Origin: CBDAQA01 sp965247815
GTDB lineage: Bacteria > Planctomycetota > Phycisphaerae > Tepidisphaerales > Tepidisphaeraceae
NCBI GenBank assembly: GCA_965247815.1
Contig: CBDFHW010000034.1
Location: 186,001 to 250,000, forward strand
Direction: 5' to 3'
Length of the DNA: 64,000 bases
The translations under genes and the position numbers were made by a program. Positions 16,659 through 24,272 of this stretch are shown in pieces. Under the pieces are notes generated by a model. The model had not been told where the DNA came from. It saw only the letters and a program-made list of their open reading frames with translations, and did not search any database. Each line of letters opens with the position of its first letter. Position 1 is the first letter of the stretch.

Positions 16659-18659
16659 GGCACCCGGCCGGGCGGTGTTCCACCACAGCTCGAGCATGAG
16701 CAACACGTACAACCGCTGCGAGTGATCGACGCGTTGTTGTTCGTGTTCATCGACGAGCCGTTCGACGACTTTCATGTCGAAATGCGACCGGCCGAACGCG
16801 TGGGCGGAAAACAGCGTGTCGCGGAGCATCGGCCGAAGCTCGCCGCGGAACCAGTCGCCGATCGGCACGGCAAAGCCCATCTTCTTCCGCTTGAATACCC
16901 AGGCCGGCAGGTCGTCTTTGAATGCCTCGCGCAGCATCCGCTTGGGCCCGCCCTTGAGCAGCTGATCGGTCGTCAACCCCGCCGCGAACTGCACCAGCTC
17001 GTGGTCCATGAACGGGCTGCGGACTTCCAGGCCGTGCATCATCGAGCAGCGGTCGACTTTGGTCAGAAGGTCGTTGGGTAGATACATCATTCTGTCCAAA
17101 GCCAAAGCGGCTCTTACAGGATCTGAAATGCGTTGCGATGACCCAAAATCCAGGTTCGAACGTGCAAACCATGAGCTGAATCGATCGTTGTGCGTTGGCC
17201 CATAGCTTCGCGTCGAGTCTTGTGCTTGTATTTCAAAGCGTTGCAGGGCAGCAAGTGTGTCCCCATCAAATAGCCTTAGGTAAAACGAATATCGTCGATC
17301 GGACGCCATTGCTAAGGAGGTGAAGAATCGAGCGGCTTTAGTGTGTCTTGATTTCGGATGACCACCGAGCATTGCTCGAAACATGGGAGCGATCATGACC
17401 CATGGCAGCCGAGTCGTTGCGCGAATTACTTGCCGCGCGACGTCCATGGCTTTGTAGCGATCGTACCCACCGAACAGTTCATCGCCGCCGTCACCGCTTA
17501 AAGCGACTTTGACGGAGGACCTGGTTTCACGGGCAAGATAATGGGTGGGTAGCGCAGATGAATCTCCAAAGGGTTCGCCGAACGCGGCTGCGAGCTTCGG
17601 CAAGTCCTCCGCGGCATTGGGTCGAAAATGGAAAGTGTGATGCGAAGTCCCAAGATGTTTCGCGACTTCGGCGGCGTACTGACTTTCGTCATATCTAGGA
17701 TCGTCAAAACCAATGGAGAATGTCATCGCCTGCTGACCCGAAGCACGCATGGCGGCAGCAATTACTGAGCTATCAATGCCACCAGAAAGAAAACAGCCGA
17801 GCGGGACATCCGAAACCAATTGCCGAGTGACTGCATCTCGGACCCGCCGACGACATTCGTCTGAATCATCGGTGCGTTTGATCGTTTCACTCGATGGCTT
17901 GAAGTAATTGTTGCTCCGAAAGCCTGCGATGCATCCGGTCAAGGTGTAGCCGGGCATTATCTGCTGAACGCCGTTATAGATTGTTTCTGGGCTAGGAATG
18001 TACCCCCAGTGCAAATACTGAGTGACCGCTGAAGTGTCGATGCGCCTACTCATCTCGGGAATCGAACTGCACCGAATCACCGCTGGTAGTTCGCTGCCGA
18101 AGATGATTGCTGCAGGTAAAGCCTCGCCCGGCCATGCGGGGCTACTCGTTGTCGCAGTTGCGCCGTTTCTGCCGACGTAAGCGACATACAACGGCTTCTG
18201 CCCCATGCGGTCACGGGCGAGATACAAACTCTTCTCGACGTCATCCCACACCGCGAAGGCGAACATGCCGTTGAGGTGCTCGACGCACTTCTCACCCCAG
18301 ACGGCGTACGCGAGCAGGAGCACTTCGGTGTCGCCGGTGGTTCGCCAGGCGTAGTCGGGGCGCGCCCGCGACAGTTCTTTTCGGAGGTCGCGAAAATTAT
18401 AAATCTCTCCGTTGAAGACAAGCCAGTGCCTTCCGTCGGTGAATGGTTGGTTGCTGCGGGGGTCGGGGTCGAGGATCGCGAGGCGGCGAAACGCGAGCGC
18501 GACCTGTGGCCTGTTGGGCGTGATCGCGTCCTGGTGATTGATGTGAAATCCTTCGCCGTCGGGCCCGCGGTGCGCGACGGCGTCGCCCATCCGCTTGAGC
18601 GTCTCGGGGGTCATGCGGTAACGGTCGTCCCACGTCACCACTCCGGCAAATCCGCACAT
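16653..18659 (-). CDS. asnB: Asparagine synthase (glutamine-hydrolysing)
   Basis: The protein has 668 residues with both domains of the class-II amidotransferase type. The N-terminal Cys2 of MCGFAGVV is the glutaminase nucleophile, followed by AHRGPDGEGF and LVFNGEIYNF. The synthetase domain shows the PP-loop SGGIDSS, then SGDGGDELFGGYDRY and LTKVDRCSMMHGLEVRSPFMD. It makes Asn from Asp, ATP and Gln, or amidates a sugar or peptide in a surface-polymer locus; this long subtype is often found in such loci. Base composition is uneven: the middle (roughly 17100-18170) is visibly poorer in G+C than both ends, suggesting a recombined core. Confidence 0.92.
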   Translation of the reverse strand: MCGFAGVVTWDDRYRMTPETLKRMGDAVAHRGPDGEGFHINHQDAITPNRPQVALAFRRLAILDPDPRSNQPFTDGRHWLVFNGEIYNFRDLRKELSRARPDYAWRTTGDTEVLLLAYAVWGEKCVEHLNGMFAFAVWDDVEKSLYLARDRMGQKPLYVAYVGRNGATATTSSPAWPGEALPAAIIFGSELPAVIRCSSIPEMSRRIDTSAVTQYLHWGYIPSPETIYNGVQQIMPGYTLTGCIAGFRSNNYFKPSSETIKRTDDSDECRRRVRDAVTRQLVSDVPLGCFLSGGIDSSVIAAAMRASGQQAMTFSIGFDDPRYDESQYAAEVAKHLGTSHHTFHFRPNAAEDLPKLAAAFGEPFGDSSALPTHYLARETRSSVKVALSGDGGDELFGGYDRYKAMDVARQVIRATTRLPWVMIAPMFRAMLGGHPKSRHTKAARFFTSLAMASDRRYSFYLRLFDGDTLAALQRFEIQAQDSTRSYGPTHNDRFSSWFARSNLDFGSSQRISDPVRAALALDRMMYLPNDLLTKVDRCSMMHGLEVRSPFMDHELVQFAAGLTTDQLLKGGPKRMLREAFKDDLPAWVFKRKKMGFAVPIGDWFRGELRPMLRDTLFSAHAFGRSHFDMKVVERLVDEHEQQRVDHSQRLYVLLMLELWWNTARPGAV

Positions 18660-18964
18660 CTTCAGGCCTTTTTCGCGAGTTTTTTCCGACTGCGTTTCTT
18701 CCTGGAGTATACAGTTGTGAAACTCGAATGACGAAATGCGAATGACGAATCAAATTCGAATGACGAAATTCGAATGACAACCCGCGACCCGACGACCACG
18801 CTTTCGCGTTGAATCGCTAGTCCATTTGTGCTTGGTCATTGGTCATTGATTCGTCATTCGAGTTTCGTCATTCGAGTTCTGCAGGAGGATCGCCGCGCCT
18901 CGAACAGAACCCCCCGGTGCGCAGTGAACAGTGCAAGAAACTCACATGCAGTCACAAATAATCG
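18660..18964. repeat. Intergenic region with AATGACGAA inverted repeats
   Basis: This is a gene-free stretch upstream of asnB. Between 18718 and 18780 the unit CGAATGACGAA recurs four times. At 18838-18878 the same unit returns on the opposite strand (TCATTCGAGTTTCGTCATTC), so the whole can fold as a long imperfect hairpin. The remaining bases (18880-18964) show nothing beyond the promoter described next. Such ATGA-rich short arrays recur at 19.3 and 33.3 kb and are typical intergenic repeats, not coding. Confidence 0.7.
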
Positions 18965-18993
18965 TTGACCTTTTTTTCTACGCACCTTAAATT
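18965..18993 (+). promoter_or_regulatory. Sigma70-type promoter for the micro-gene
   Basis: TTGACC (18965-18970) and TAAATT (18988-18993) are separated by exactly 17 bases that include a T-run. The predicted start of transcription is close to 19000, leaving a very short leader with a perfect ribosome binding site before the ATG at 19024. Confidence 0.6.
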
Positions 18994-19023
18994 TGCAAAA
19001 CGTGAAAGGAGGTGATTGTTACA

Positions 19024-19098
19024 ATGGCAATGAAGAAAGCTGCTGCTAAGAAGACGACTGCGAAGAAGACTGCGAAGAAGACCACCAAGAAGAAGTAA
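19024..19098 (+). CDS. 24-residue Lys/Ala/Thr-rich micro-protein (histone H1-tail-like)
   Basis: The gene is too short for ordinary gene finding but has full expression signals. AAAGGAGGTGA (19005-19016) is a perfect match to the 16S anti-Shine-Dalgarno, placed correctly before the ATG, with a promoter at 18965 and a terminator at 19249-19288. The product MAMKKAAAKK...KKTTKKK is built only of Met, Ala, Lys and Thr. This composition is that of histone H1-like and Hc1-type tails, which bind nucleic acid through Lys repeats. A longer ancestor is possible, but the frame closes cleanly at TAA. I infer a small basic nucleic-acid-binding peptide; function unproven. Confidence 0.6.
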   Translation: MAMKKAAAKKTTAKKTAKKTTKKK

Positions 19099-19248
19099 TG
19101 GTCTCTCGCCTCTGCCGGACGCGTGGCTCCCCGTGTTGTCCGGTGATCGTAGTCCTGGTGAACAAGACGCCACCTCGAAAACAGGTACACCGAAAAGTTC
19201 ACCCCAACAGTTTTGGCCCCGGCTCCAACTTGGGCCTCGAAACGATAA

Positions 19249-19288
19249 AGAACCCTTCCCTGCCACGGCGGAAGGGTTCTTTTTTTTT
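19249..19288 (+). terminator. Rho-independent terminator
   Basis: The stem AGAACCCTTCC / GGAAGGGTTCT (11 pairs) has a ten-base loop and is followed by nine T. It ends the transcript of the 24-residue micro-gene, about 150 bases after its stop. The 150-base 3' region before it has no frame. Confidence 0.85.
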
Positions 19289-19291
19289 GGG

Positions 19292-19414
<123 letters not shown>

Positions 19415-19430
19415 CCGTATGCTTACGGCC

Positions 19431-20321
19431 ATGCGCATCATCGCTGTCATGAATCAAAAAGGCGGGGTCGGGAAGACCACCACGACCGTGAACCTCGGGG
19501 CGGCGTTGGCCGAGCAGGGGGCCCGCGTCTGCCTGATCGACATGGACCCGCAGGCACACCTGACGATTAACTACGGCATCGACGTCCCCGAAGAAGCGAT
19601 GAGCCTGTACGACGTGCTCGTGAACGACAAGCCGTTGCACGAGGCGACCCAACCCGCGGGCGAGCGGATCACGCTGGTCCCCAGTTCGATCGATCTGGCC
19701 GCCGCCGAGGTGGAGCTGGTCGCGGTGCTGGGGCGCGAGCTGCTGCTGAAGAAGCGGATTGAAGCGGCGAACCTCGACGTGGATTATGTCCTGCTGGATT
19801 GCCCGCCGTCATTGGGGTTGTTGACGATCAACGCGCTGGCGGCGGCGACCGAAGTCATCATCCCGATGCAGCCGCACTTCCTGCCGCTGCAGGGCGTCGC
19901 CAAACTTCTGGAGACCGTGCAGCTGGTGAACAAGCGGATGAATCCGAAGTTGAAGGTCAGCGGGATCGCGCTGACCATGTTCGACAGCCAGACGAAGCTG
20001 GGCGGGGAAGTGGTGAGTGAACTGAACTCGTTCATCGCGTCGGCGGCGGGCAAGCCGTTGCCCTGGGCGAACGCGAAGATTTTTAAGAGCAAGATCCGCC
20101 GGAACATCAAGCTGGCCGAGAGCCCGAGCTTCGGGCAGACGATTTTGAAATACGATTCGGCCAGCAACGGGGCGGCCGACTACCGCGCGCTGGCGGTCGA
20201 AGTGGCGGCGATGGGAAACGCTGCAGCGGCAGCGAATCCGCCGGTGGTGACGGTCAACCCCGCGATAGACCCGACCAAGCTCGCGGCGGCAACGGCGACC
20301 GCGCCGGTTACGCGTTCGTAA
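19431..20321 (+). CDS. parA: ParA family ATPase
   Basis: From the ATG at 19431 the protein has 296 residues. It has the deviant Walker A KGGVGKTT with both Lys, switch I-like LIDMDPQAHLT, and Walker B YVLLDCPPSLG, all characteristic of ParA/Soj chromosome and cargo segregation ATPases that dimerise on ATP and bind DNA non-specifically. The C-terminus adds an Ala/Val/Thr-rich tail of about 30 residues beyond the usual fold. No parB lies next to it, which is unusual for a chromosomal parAB pair and fits an orphan ParA positioning another cargo. ATG at 19419 is an alternative start. Confidence 0.9.
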   Translation: MRIIAVMNQKGGVGKTTTTVNLGAALAEQGARVCLIDMDPQAHLTINYGIDVPEEAMSLYDVLVNDKPLHEATQPAGERITLVPSSIDLAAAEVELVAVLGRELLLKKRIEAANLDVDYVLLDCPPSLGLLTINALAAATEVIIPMQPHFLPLQGVAKLLETVQLVNKRMNPKLKVSGIALTMFDSQTKLGGEVVSELNSFIASAAGKPLPWANAKIFKSKIRRNIKLAESPSFGQTILKYDSASNGAADYRALAVEVAAMGNAAAAANPPVVTVNPAIDPTKLAAATATAPVTRS

Positions 20322-20401
20322 GTGCGACTCTTGGGAGATTCGCTCAGAAAACTTATATAAATCACGTTGACGAGTGACTGAGCTACGATCACGATACGAC
20401 T

Positions 20402-20474
20402 AAAGGTTTTGCTGTCGGCCGGATTCCTTACCCCTTCGATGGGCGGGGCTGGAGATACCAGCAAAACCTTTTTT
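20402..20474 (+). terminator. Terminator-like long-loop hairpin after parA
   Basis: The arms AAGGTTTTGCTG (20403-20414) and CAGCAAAACCTT (20459-20470) pair perfectly over 12 bases, followed by a T-run. The loop is long (44 bases) and itself contains CCCC/GGGG complementary stretches. It may simply end the parA transcript or be the 3' end of a small RNA. The 190 bases beyond it, up to the GNAT gene, contain short hairpins (such as CCCGAATCTTCGGG) but no gene I can support. Confidence 0.55.
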
Positions 20475-20667
20475 GTTGCATGTCTCCCGGCGTTTGGTTT
20501 TATCACTAATTTCTCCCCAAACCGGCTGCGTTAACGAGCAACCTCGGAAGTGTTACGACAGGAGATAAGACTCGCGCGCCGGCCCGAATCTTCGGGGTAG
20601 CTCAGAACGGGCGTCTCGGCCTGTCTTCTTGCCGAAAGCCTGCGGTTAATTTCACTCGACGGATGCG

Positions 20668-21066
20668 CTAGCTCGCCCGGTCGATGAGCCGTGCGCGGTC
20701 CATCTTTTCGAAGCCGATCTTCTGGTAGTACTCGCTGGCTTCGGGCGCGGCGATCAGCAGCAGGATGCTTGCGTCTGTCGTCGCCTCTCGGGTCAGGCGG
20801 ACGAGTTCTTTGCCGATGCCTTTGTGCTGATAGTTTTTGTCGACGGCCAGGTCGGACAGGTAAGTCGCGAAGCAGAAATCGCTGAGCGATCTCGCGACGC
20901 CGACCAGTAACGGGCCGTCGCGGGCGGTGAGGATCAGGTCGGCCTTGTCGATCATCTGTTGCAGCCGGGGAAGGTCCTGGGTCGGCCGCCGGATTCCGGA
21001 GCGTTCGAACACGCCGGCAAGCTCCGGGGCGGACAGTTCGGGTTCGGTTTTGTAAGTGATGGGCAT
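20668..21066 (-). CDS. GNAT family N-acetyltransferase
   Basis: This is a 132-residue acetyltransferase starting at 21066 (MPITYKTEPELS). The GNAT core is visible: a beta strand LLVGVARSLSD and the acetyl-CoA loop YQHKGIGKELVRLTR (R/Q-x-x-G-x-G/A), then AAPEASEYYQKIGFEKMDRARL, which is the typical C-terminal strand and helix pair. The substrate is unknown; small family members of this type acetylate amines or protein N-termini. A strong terminator lies 70 bases upstream of the start, so expression may depend on readthrough from the structured RNA upstream or on a promoter in the short gap. Confidence 0.88.
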   Translation of the reverse strand: MPITYKTEPELSAPELAGVFERSGIRRPTQDLPRLQQMIDKADLILTARDGPLLVGVARSLSDFCFATYLSDLAVDKNYQHKGIGKELVRLTREATTDASILLLIAAPEASEYYQKIGFEKMDRARLIDRAS

Positions 21067-21139
21067 CACCGCATTATGTTTCGGTTGCGGCTCGCCTGCG
21101 AGTAATGAATTTTCCCGCTCACGAGAGGTGGAATGCAAG

Positions 21140-21458
21140 AAAAAACGCCCGCCGCCCGTTTCGGGGCTGCGGGCGTTAGAAAAAGCACGGTCGATCCGTT
21201 GGTGCCGTGTGAGAGTCGTTAGCTCAACCCTAATGAAGTAGGTGGGTGAAAGCCAAGTGATTCGGCTTTTAAAGGCCGCCTCACGTCCGGCAGGGGAACT
21301 GCCGGTTGCCTGCAACGTTTGCTTCCTGTCTTGGTCATTGCCGACATACATACGGCGACGACACGCAGGCATGCGCCCGGCAGGCGGCTAACCCCTAGGG
21401 TTGCTTATCGGTTGAACCAAATGTGACTCCCGAATCTCGTACACCACAGACTTTCCGC
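21140..21458 (-). ncRNA. Candidate structured RNA (about 320 nt) with own promoter and terminator
   Basis: This non-coding stretch reads on the reverse strand from a promoter at 21495-21467 to an intrinsic terminator at 21177-21140 (nine-base stem AACGCCCGC / GCGGGCGTT, then six T). In between are several complementary pairs: GCCGCCT/AGGCGGC, TGCCTGC/GCAGGCA, CCGGCAG/CTGCCGG with a TTCCC loop, GCCG/CGGC and AAAGCC/GGCTTT. GTTAGC/GCTAAC and AACCCTA/TAGGGTT cross each other, as in a pseudoknot or a pair of alternative folds. I compared it by eye with tmRNA, RNase P, SRP, 6S and common riboswitches and found no convincing match. It may be a free small RNA or an attenuating leader of the GNAT gene. 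Confidence 0.45.
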
Positions 21459-21466
21459 ACGTGCTG

Positions 21467-21495
21467 ACTATATCGTCGATTTCCACACCGGGCAA
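21467..21495 (-). promoter_or_regulatory. Promoter for the structured RNA
   Basis: On the reverse strand TTGCCC and TATAGT are separated by 17 bases. Initiation would fall near 21458. The spacing is ideal and both boxes fit sigma70 consensus at four or more positions. Confidence 0.45.
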
Positions 21496-21534
21496 ACAGG
21501 AAATGAGCGAGGTGGAACCAATCTTTTTCGGGCA

Positions 21535-24105
21535 TCACGCCGCCCGGAGGCGGGCGTCATTTATGTTCATAAACGCCTCGGCAGTGGCCGTGTCGCACGG
21601 GTGGCCGAAATAGAAACCCTGCGCCAGATCGCACCCCAGTGAGCGGAGCAGAGAAATGTGCTCCGGTGTTTCGATGCCCTCGGCAATCAACCGAAGGTCC
21701 AGATGCCGGGCGAGGTTCACGATCGCCGTGACGACGGCGGTGTAGTCGCGTCTGCTGCTGACGTTCTGCATGAACGACCGGTCGATCTTCAGCCCGTCCA
21801 GCGGAAACTGGTGCAGACAGTTCAAGGACGAATAACCGGACCCGAAGTCGTCCATGTAAAGCCGAACGCCCAGGTCGCGGATCTGCTGGAAAATGTCGAT
21901 CGCGCCGGCGGCGTCGCTGATCATCGAGCTCTCGGTGATCTCCAGCACCAACGATTCGGCCCGGACCCCGGTCTCCGCAATCACCTGCCGGATCTGTTCG
22001 ATCAGCGTCGGGTCGGCGATCTGGGCGGCAGAGATGTTCACGTTCATCGTCAGGTCGGGGAGCTCGGGATGTCTTGCTGTCCACTGTTTCAGCTGTTGGC
22101 ACGCCTGCGTCAGGACCCACCGTCCCAGCGGCAGGATCAGCCCGATCTCTTCACAGCACGGCACGAACTCGACCGGCGCGACGATCCCGCGGTGCGGGTG
22201 GTTCCATCGAACGAGCGCTTCGAACCCGTGGAGCGCGCCGGACGACAATGAAACCACGGGCTGATAATGGAGCACGAATTCGTTGCGTTCGATCGCGCCG
22301 CGGAGCTCGTTTTCCATCGCCAACCGCAGGGTCGCGGCGGCGTGCATCGGGCGGTCGAAAGTGACAAACCGGGCCTTCCCGGCCGCCTTCGCGTAATACA
22401 TGGCCGTGTCGGCGTCGCGCAGCACGTCGTCGGCCCGGACGTATCCCACTTCGCTGGACGTGATCCCGATACTGACCGTGCTGTGCACCTCCCGGCCGTC
22501 CAGGTCGTAAGGCGTCGAAAGCAAAACCAGCAGCGCGTCGGCAAAGCTCGTGGCGTCGGCGGGGCCGGTGATGTTGTCCATCAGGACGACGAACTCGTCG
22601 CCGCCGAGACGCGCGGAAAGAATGTTGATCTGCCCGGAAAGACGGGCCAGCTCGATCAAATTCTGCGCGGTCTCGAGCCGGCCGGCGATCCCTTTCAGGA
22701 GCAGATCGCCCGCCTCGTGTCCGAGGCTGTCGTTGACCATTTTGAATCGGTCGAAGTCCAGAAACAGGACCGCGTATTTGGACCGGCCGTCCTGATTCGC
22801 CTGTTCGACCACCCTGGCAAGGCGTTCGTTGAACATCGCGCGGTTGGAAAGCCCGGTCAGGCGGTCGTGCAATGCCAGGTGCATGAGTTCACGGGTCCGG
22901 TCCAGCAGCGCCGCTTGCACTCGCTCGCGTTCGGCGATCTGTGCCTGCAACGAGTCATTGGCCTGTCGGAGATCCAGTGCCTGCTGTTTCAACGGCCGAC
23001 TGATGCTGCGGGTGATGAAGGTGACCAGCGTGACCGCGGCGAGAAACGCCATCGCGGCGACGCCGAGGCTTCGCGTTCGGCGGCGTGCGTAATCTTCGAT
23101 TCGCAGCTGCAGCAGGGCGTCGACTTCGGTGTCGGCGACGCGCCAGAAGTCGAAACTCGCCTGCCGCGCCTTGTCCGCCGCGGCAAGATAATCCTCGACG
23201 CTGACATGGCCGTGGTTCTCTGTATTGAGCCGACGGGTCAGTCGCACGAACGCCCGGGTCGCGTCGACGCAGGCCTGCATCGCCCGGGGAACCCTGGCCT
23301 GGAGGCTCGGACTGGTGCCGTAGAAGTTCACGTCTTCGTTCAACGCGGTCTGGGTGCTGTTGATGACCCGGTTCAGATCTACTTCTTCGAGCACGGCGGC
23401 GCTCACGGTGCTGACCACGCGGGCGTTCGTCGTCGCCGGAATCGTGTCGCTGCCGGGCCGACTCGGGGTCAGATCGGAGTACCCGTCGAACGCGGCCTTC
23501 GTCAGCCGGTCCTGCATGTCCGGGAGCGCGAGCAGCGTGACGTCCATCAGGTAGTAGCTGTCCAAGTCCGGGTCGAGAATCAGATTCGACATGTCCCCCG
23601 AGTGGGTGATCATCGTCCGGATGTCGGCGATCAACTGCAGATGCCGGGCGTCGATCTCGGTGTCATCCCGGGCGGCGTCGGACTGGAGGCGCTCGAGATC
23701 TTCCCAGGATTTTTTGACGACCGAAGGTCGGCAGCGGCCGCGGCCCCGTTTTGCCAGCCCCTGGTCGGTGAACTGAAGATCGGCACCGATGCGTGCGTCG
23801 ACCTCGGTCAGCCCCGCAAAGGCCGTATCGATTTCGCGGTCCAGATCCGGCAATTGTTTCAATGCGTTCAGATCCCCGTCGCTGGCTCGCTTGACCAGCA
23901 GGCGGTGGGCGGGGACGAGTTCGAGCAAATCCTCGAGCGGGCGCTGGTAGCGATTGCCGAGCTTTTCCAGCTGAGCGAACTGTATGTTGGCGTTGATGCC
24001 CGTGATGAACATGTAAAGCATGTACGAGTCGGGCATCATGAAAAAGACGCTGATGAGCATCAGCTTCTGCGAAACTTTAAGCTTGTTAAACCAGCGTCGT
24101 AGCAT
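21535..24105 (-). CDS. Membrane sensor GGDEF/EAL protein (cyclic di-GMP turnover)
   Basis: The protein has 856 residues. A cytoplasmic start leads into a first membrane helix (about residues 15-35) and an extracytoplasmic all-helical sensor region of about 310 residues (four-helix-bundle type). A second membrane helix follows, near LGVAAMAFLAAVTLVTF, then a coiled coil (QANDSLQAQIAERERVQ). The GGDEF domain keeps RLGGDEFVVLMD, so diguanylate cyclase activity is likely. The EAL domain keeps FEALVRW and the later MDDFGSGYSSL and IDRSFMQN metal-site segments, so phosphodiesterase activity is likely too. One or other may dominate according to the sensed signal. It is monocistronic, divergent from rarA. 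Confidence 0.93.
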   Translation of the reverse strand: MLRRWFNKLKVSQKLMLISVFFMMPDSYMLYMFITGINANIQFAQLEKLGNRYQRPLEDLLELVPAHRLLVKRASDGDLNALKQLPDLDREIDTAFAGLTEVDARIGADLQFTDQGLAKRGRGRCRPSVVKKSWEDLERLQSDAARDDTEIDARHLQLIADIRTMITHSGDMSNLILDPDLDSYYLMDVTLLALPDMQDRLTKAAFDGYSDLTPSRPGSDTIPATTNARVVSTVSAAVLEEVDLNRVINSTQTALNEDVNFYGTSPSLQARVPRAMQACVDATRAFVRLTRRLNTENHGHVSVEDYLAAADKARQASFDFWRVADTEVDALLQLRIEDYARRRTRSLGVAAMAFLAAVTLVTFITRSISRPLKQQALDLRQANDSLQAQIAERERVQAALLDRTRELMHLALHDRLTGLSNRAMFNERLARVVEQANQDGRSKYAVLFLDFDRFKMVNDSLGHEAGDLLLKGIAGRLETAQNLIELARLSGQINILSARLGGDEFVVLMDNITGPADATSFADALLVLLSTPYDLDGREVHSTVSIGITSSEVGYVRADDVLRDADTAMYYAKAAGKARFVTFDRPMHAAATLRLAMENELRGAIERNEFVLHYQPVVSLSSGALHGFEALVRWNHPHRGIVAPVEFVPCCEEIGLILPLGRWVLTQACQQLKQWTARHPELPDLTMNVNISAAQIADPTLIEQIRQVIAETGVRAESLVLEITESSMISDAAGAIDIFQQIRDLGVRLYMDDFGSGYSSLNCLHQFPLDGLKIDRSFMQNVSSRRDYTAVVTAIVNLARHLDLRLIAEGIETPEHISLLRSLGCDLAQGFYFGHPCDTATAEAFMNINDARLRAA

Positions 24106-24272
24106 TGATTGATGTCCGTTGCCGTGGTGCTAAAGATTCCACGAACGGCGGTCCCTAGCATCGCCTATCGACTCGATGAGGGGTCGCCTTGACAGGGTTT
24201 GCGTGAGAAATGGTTGCTGTTTTTTGGGCGGCGTGCCGCACGACGCGGCGGCGATCTGCGTAGAATCACGGC

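Noticed and set aside
20520..20667. Possible tRNA or small RNA gene before the GNAT stop
   Set aside because: Short hairpins occur but no cloverleaf, promoter or terminator could be placed.
21140..21458. RNase P, tmRNA, SRP, 6S or cobalamin riboswitch
   Set aside because: Hallmarks are missing (GAGGAAAGTCC, the tRNA-like tmRNA ends, the SRP GGAA tetraloop core, GCCACTG of the B12 element), so it is left unassigned.
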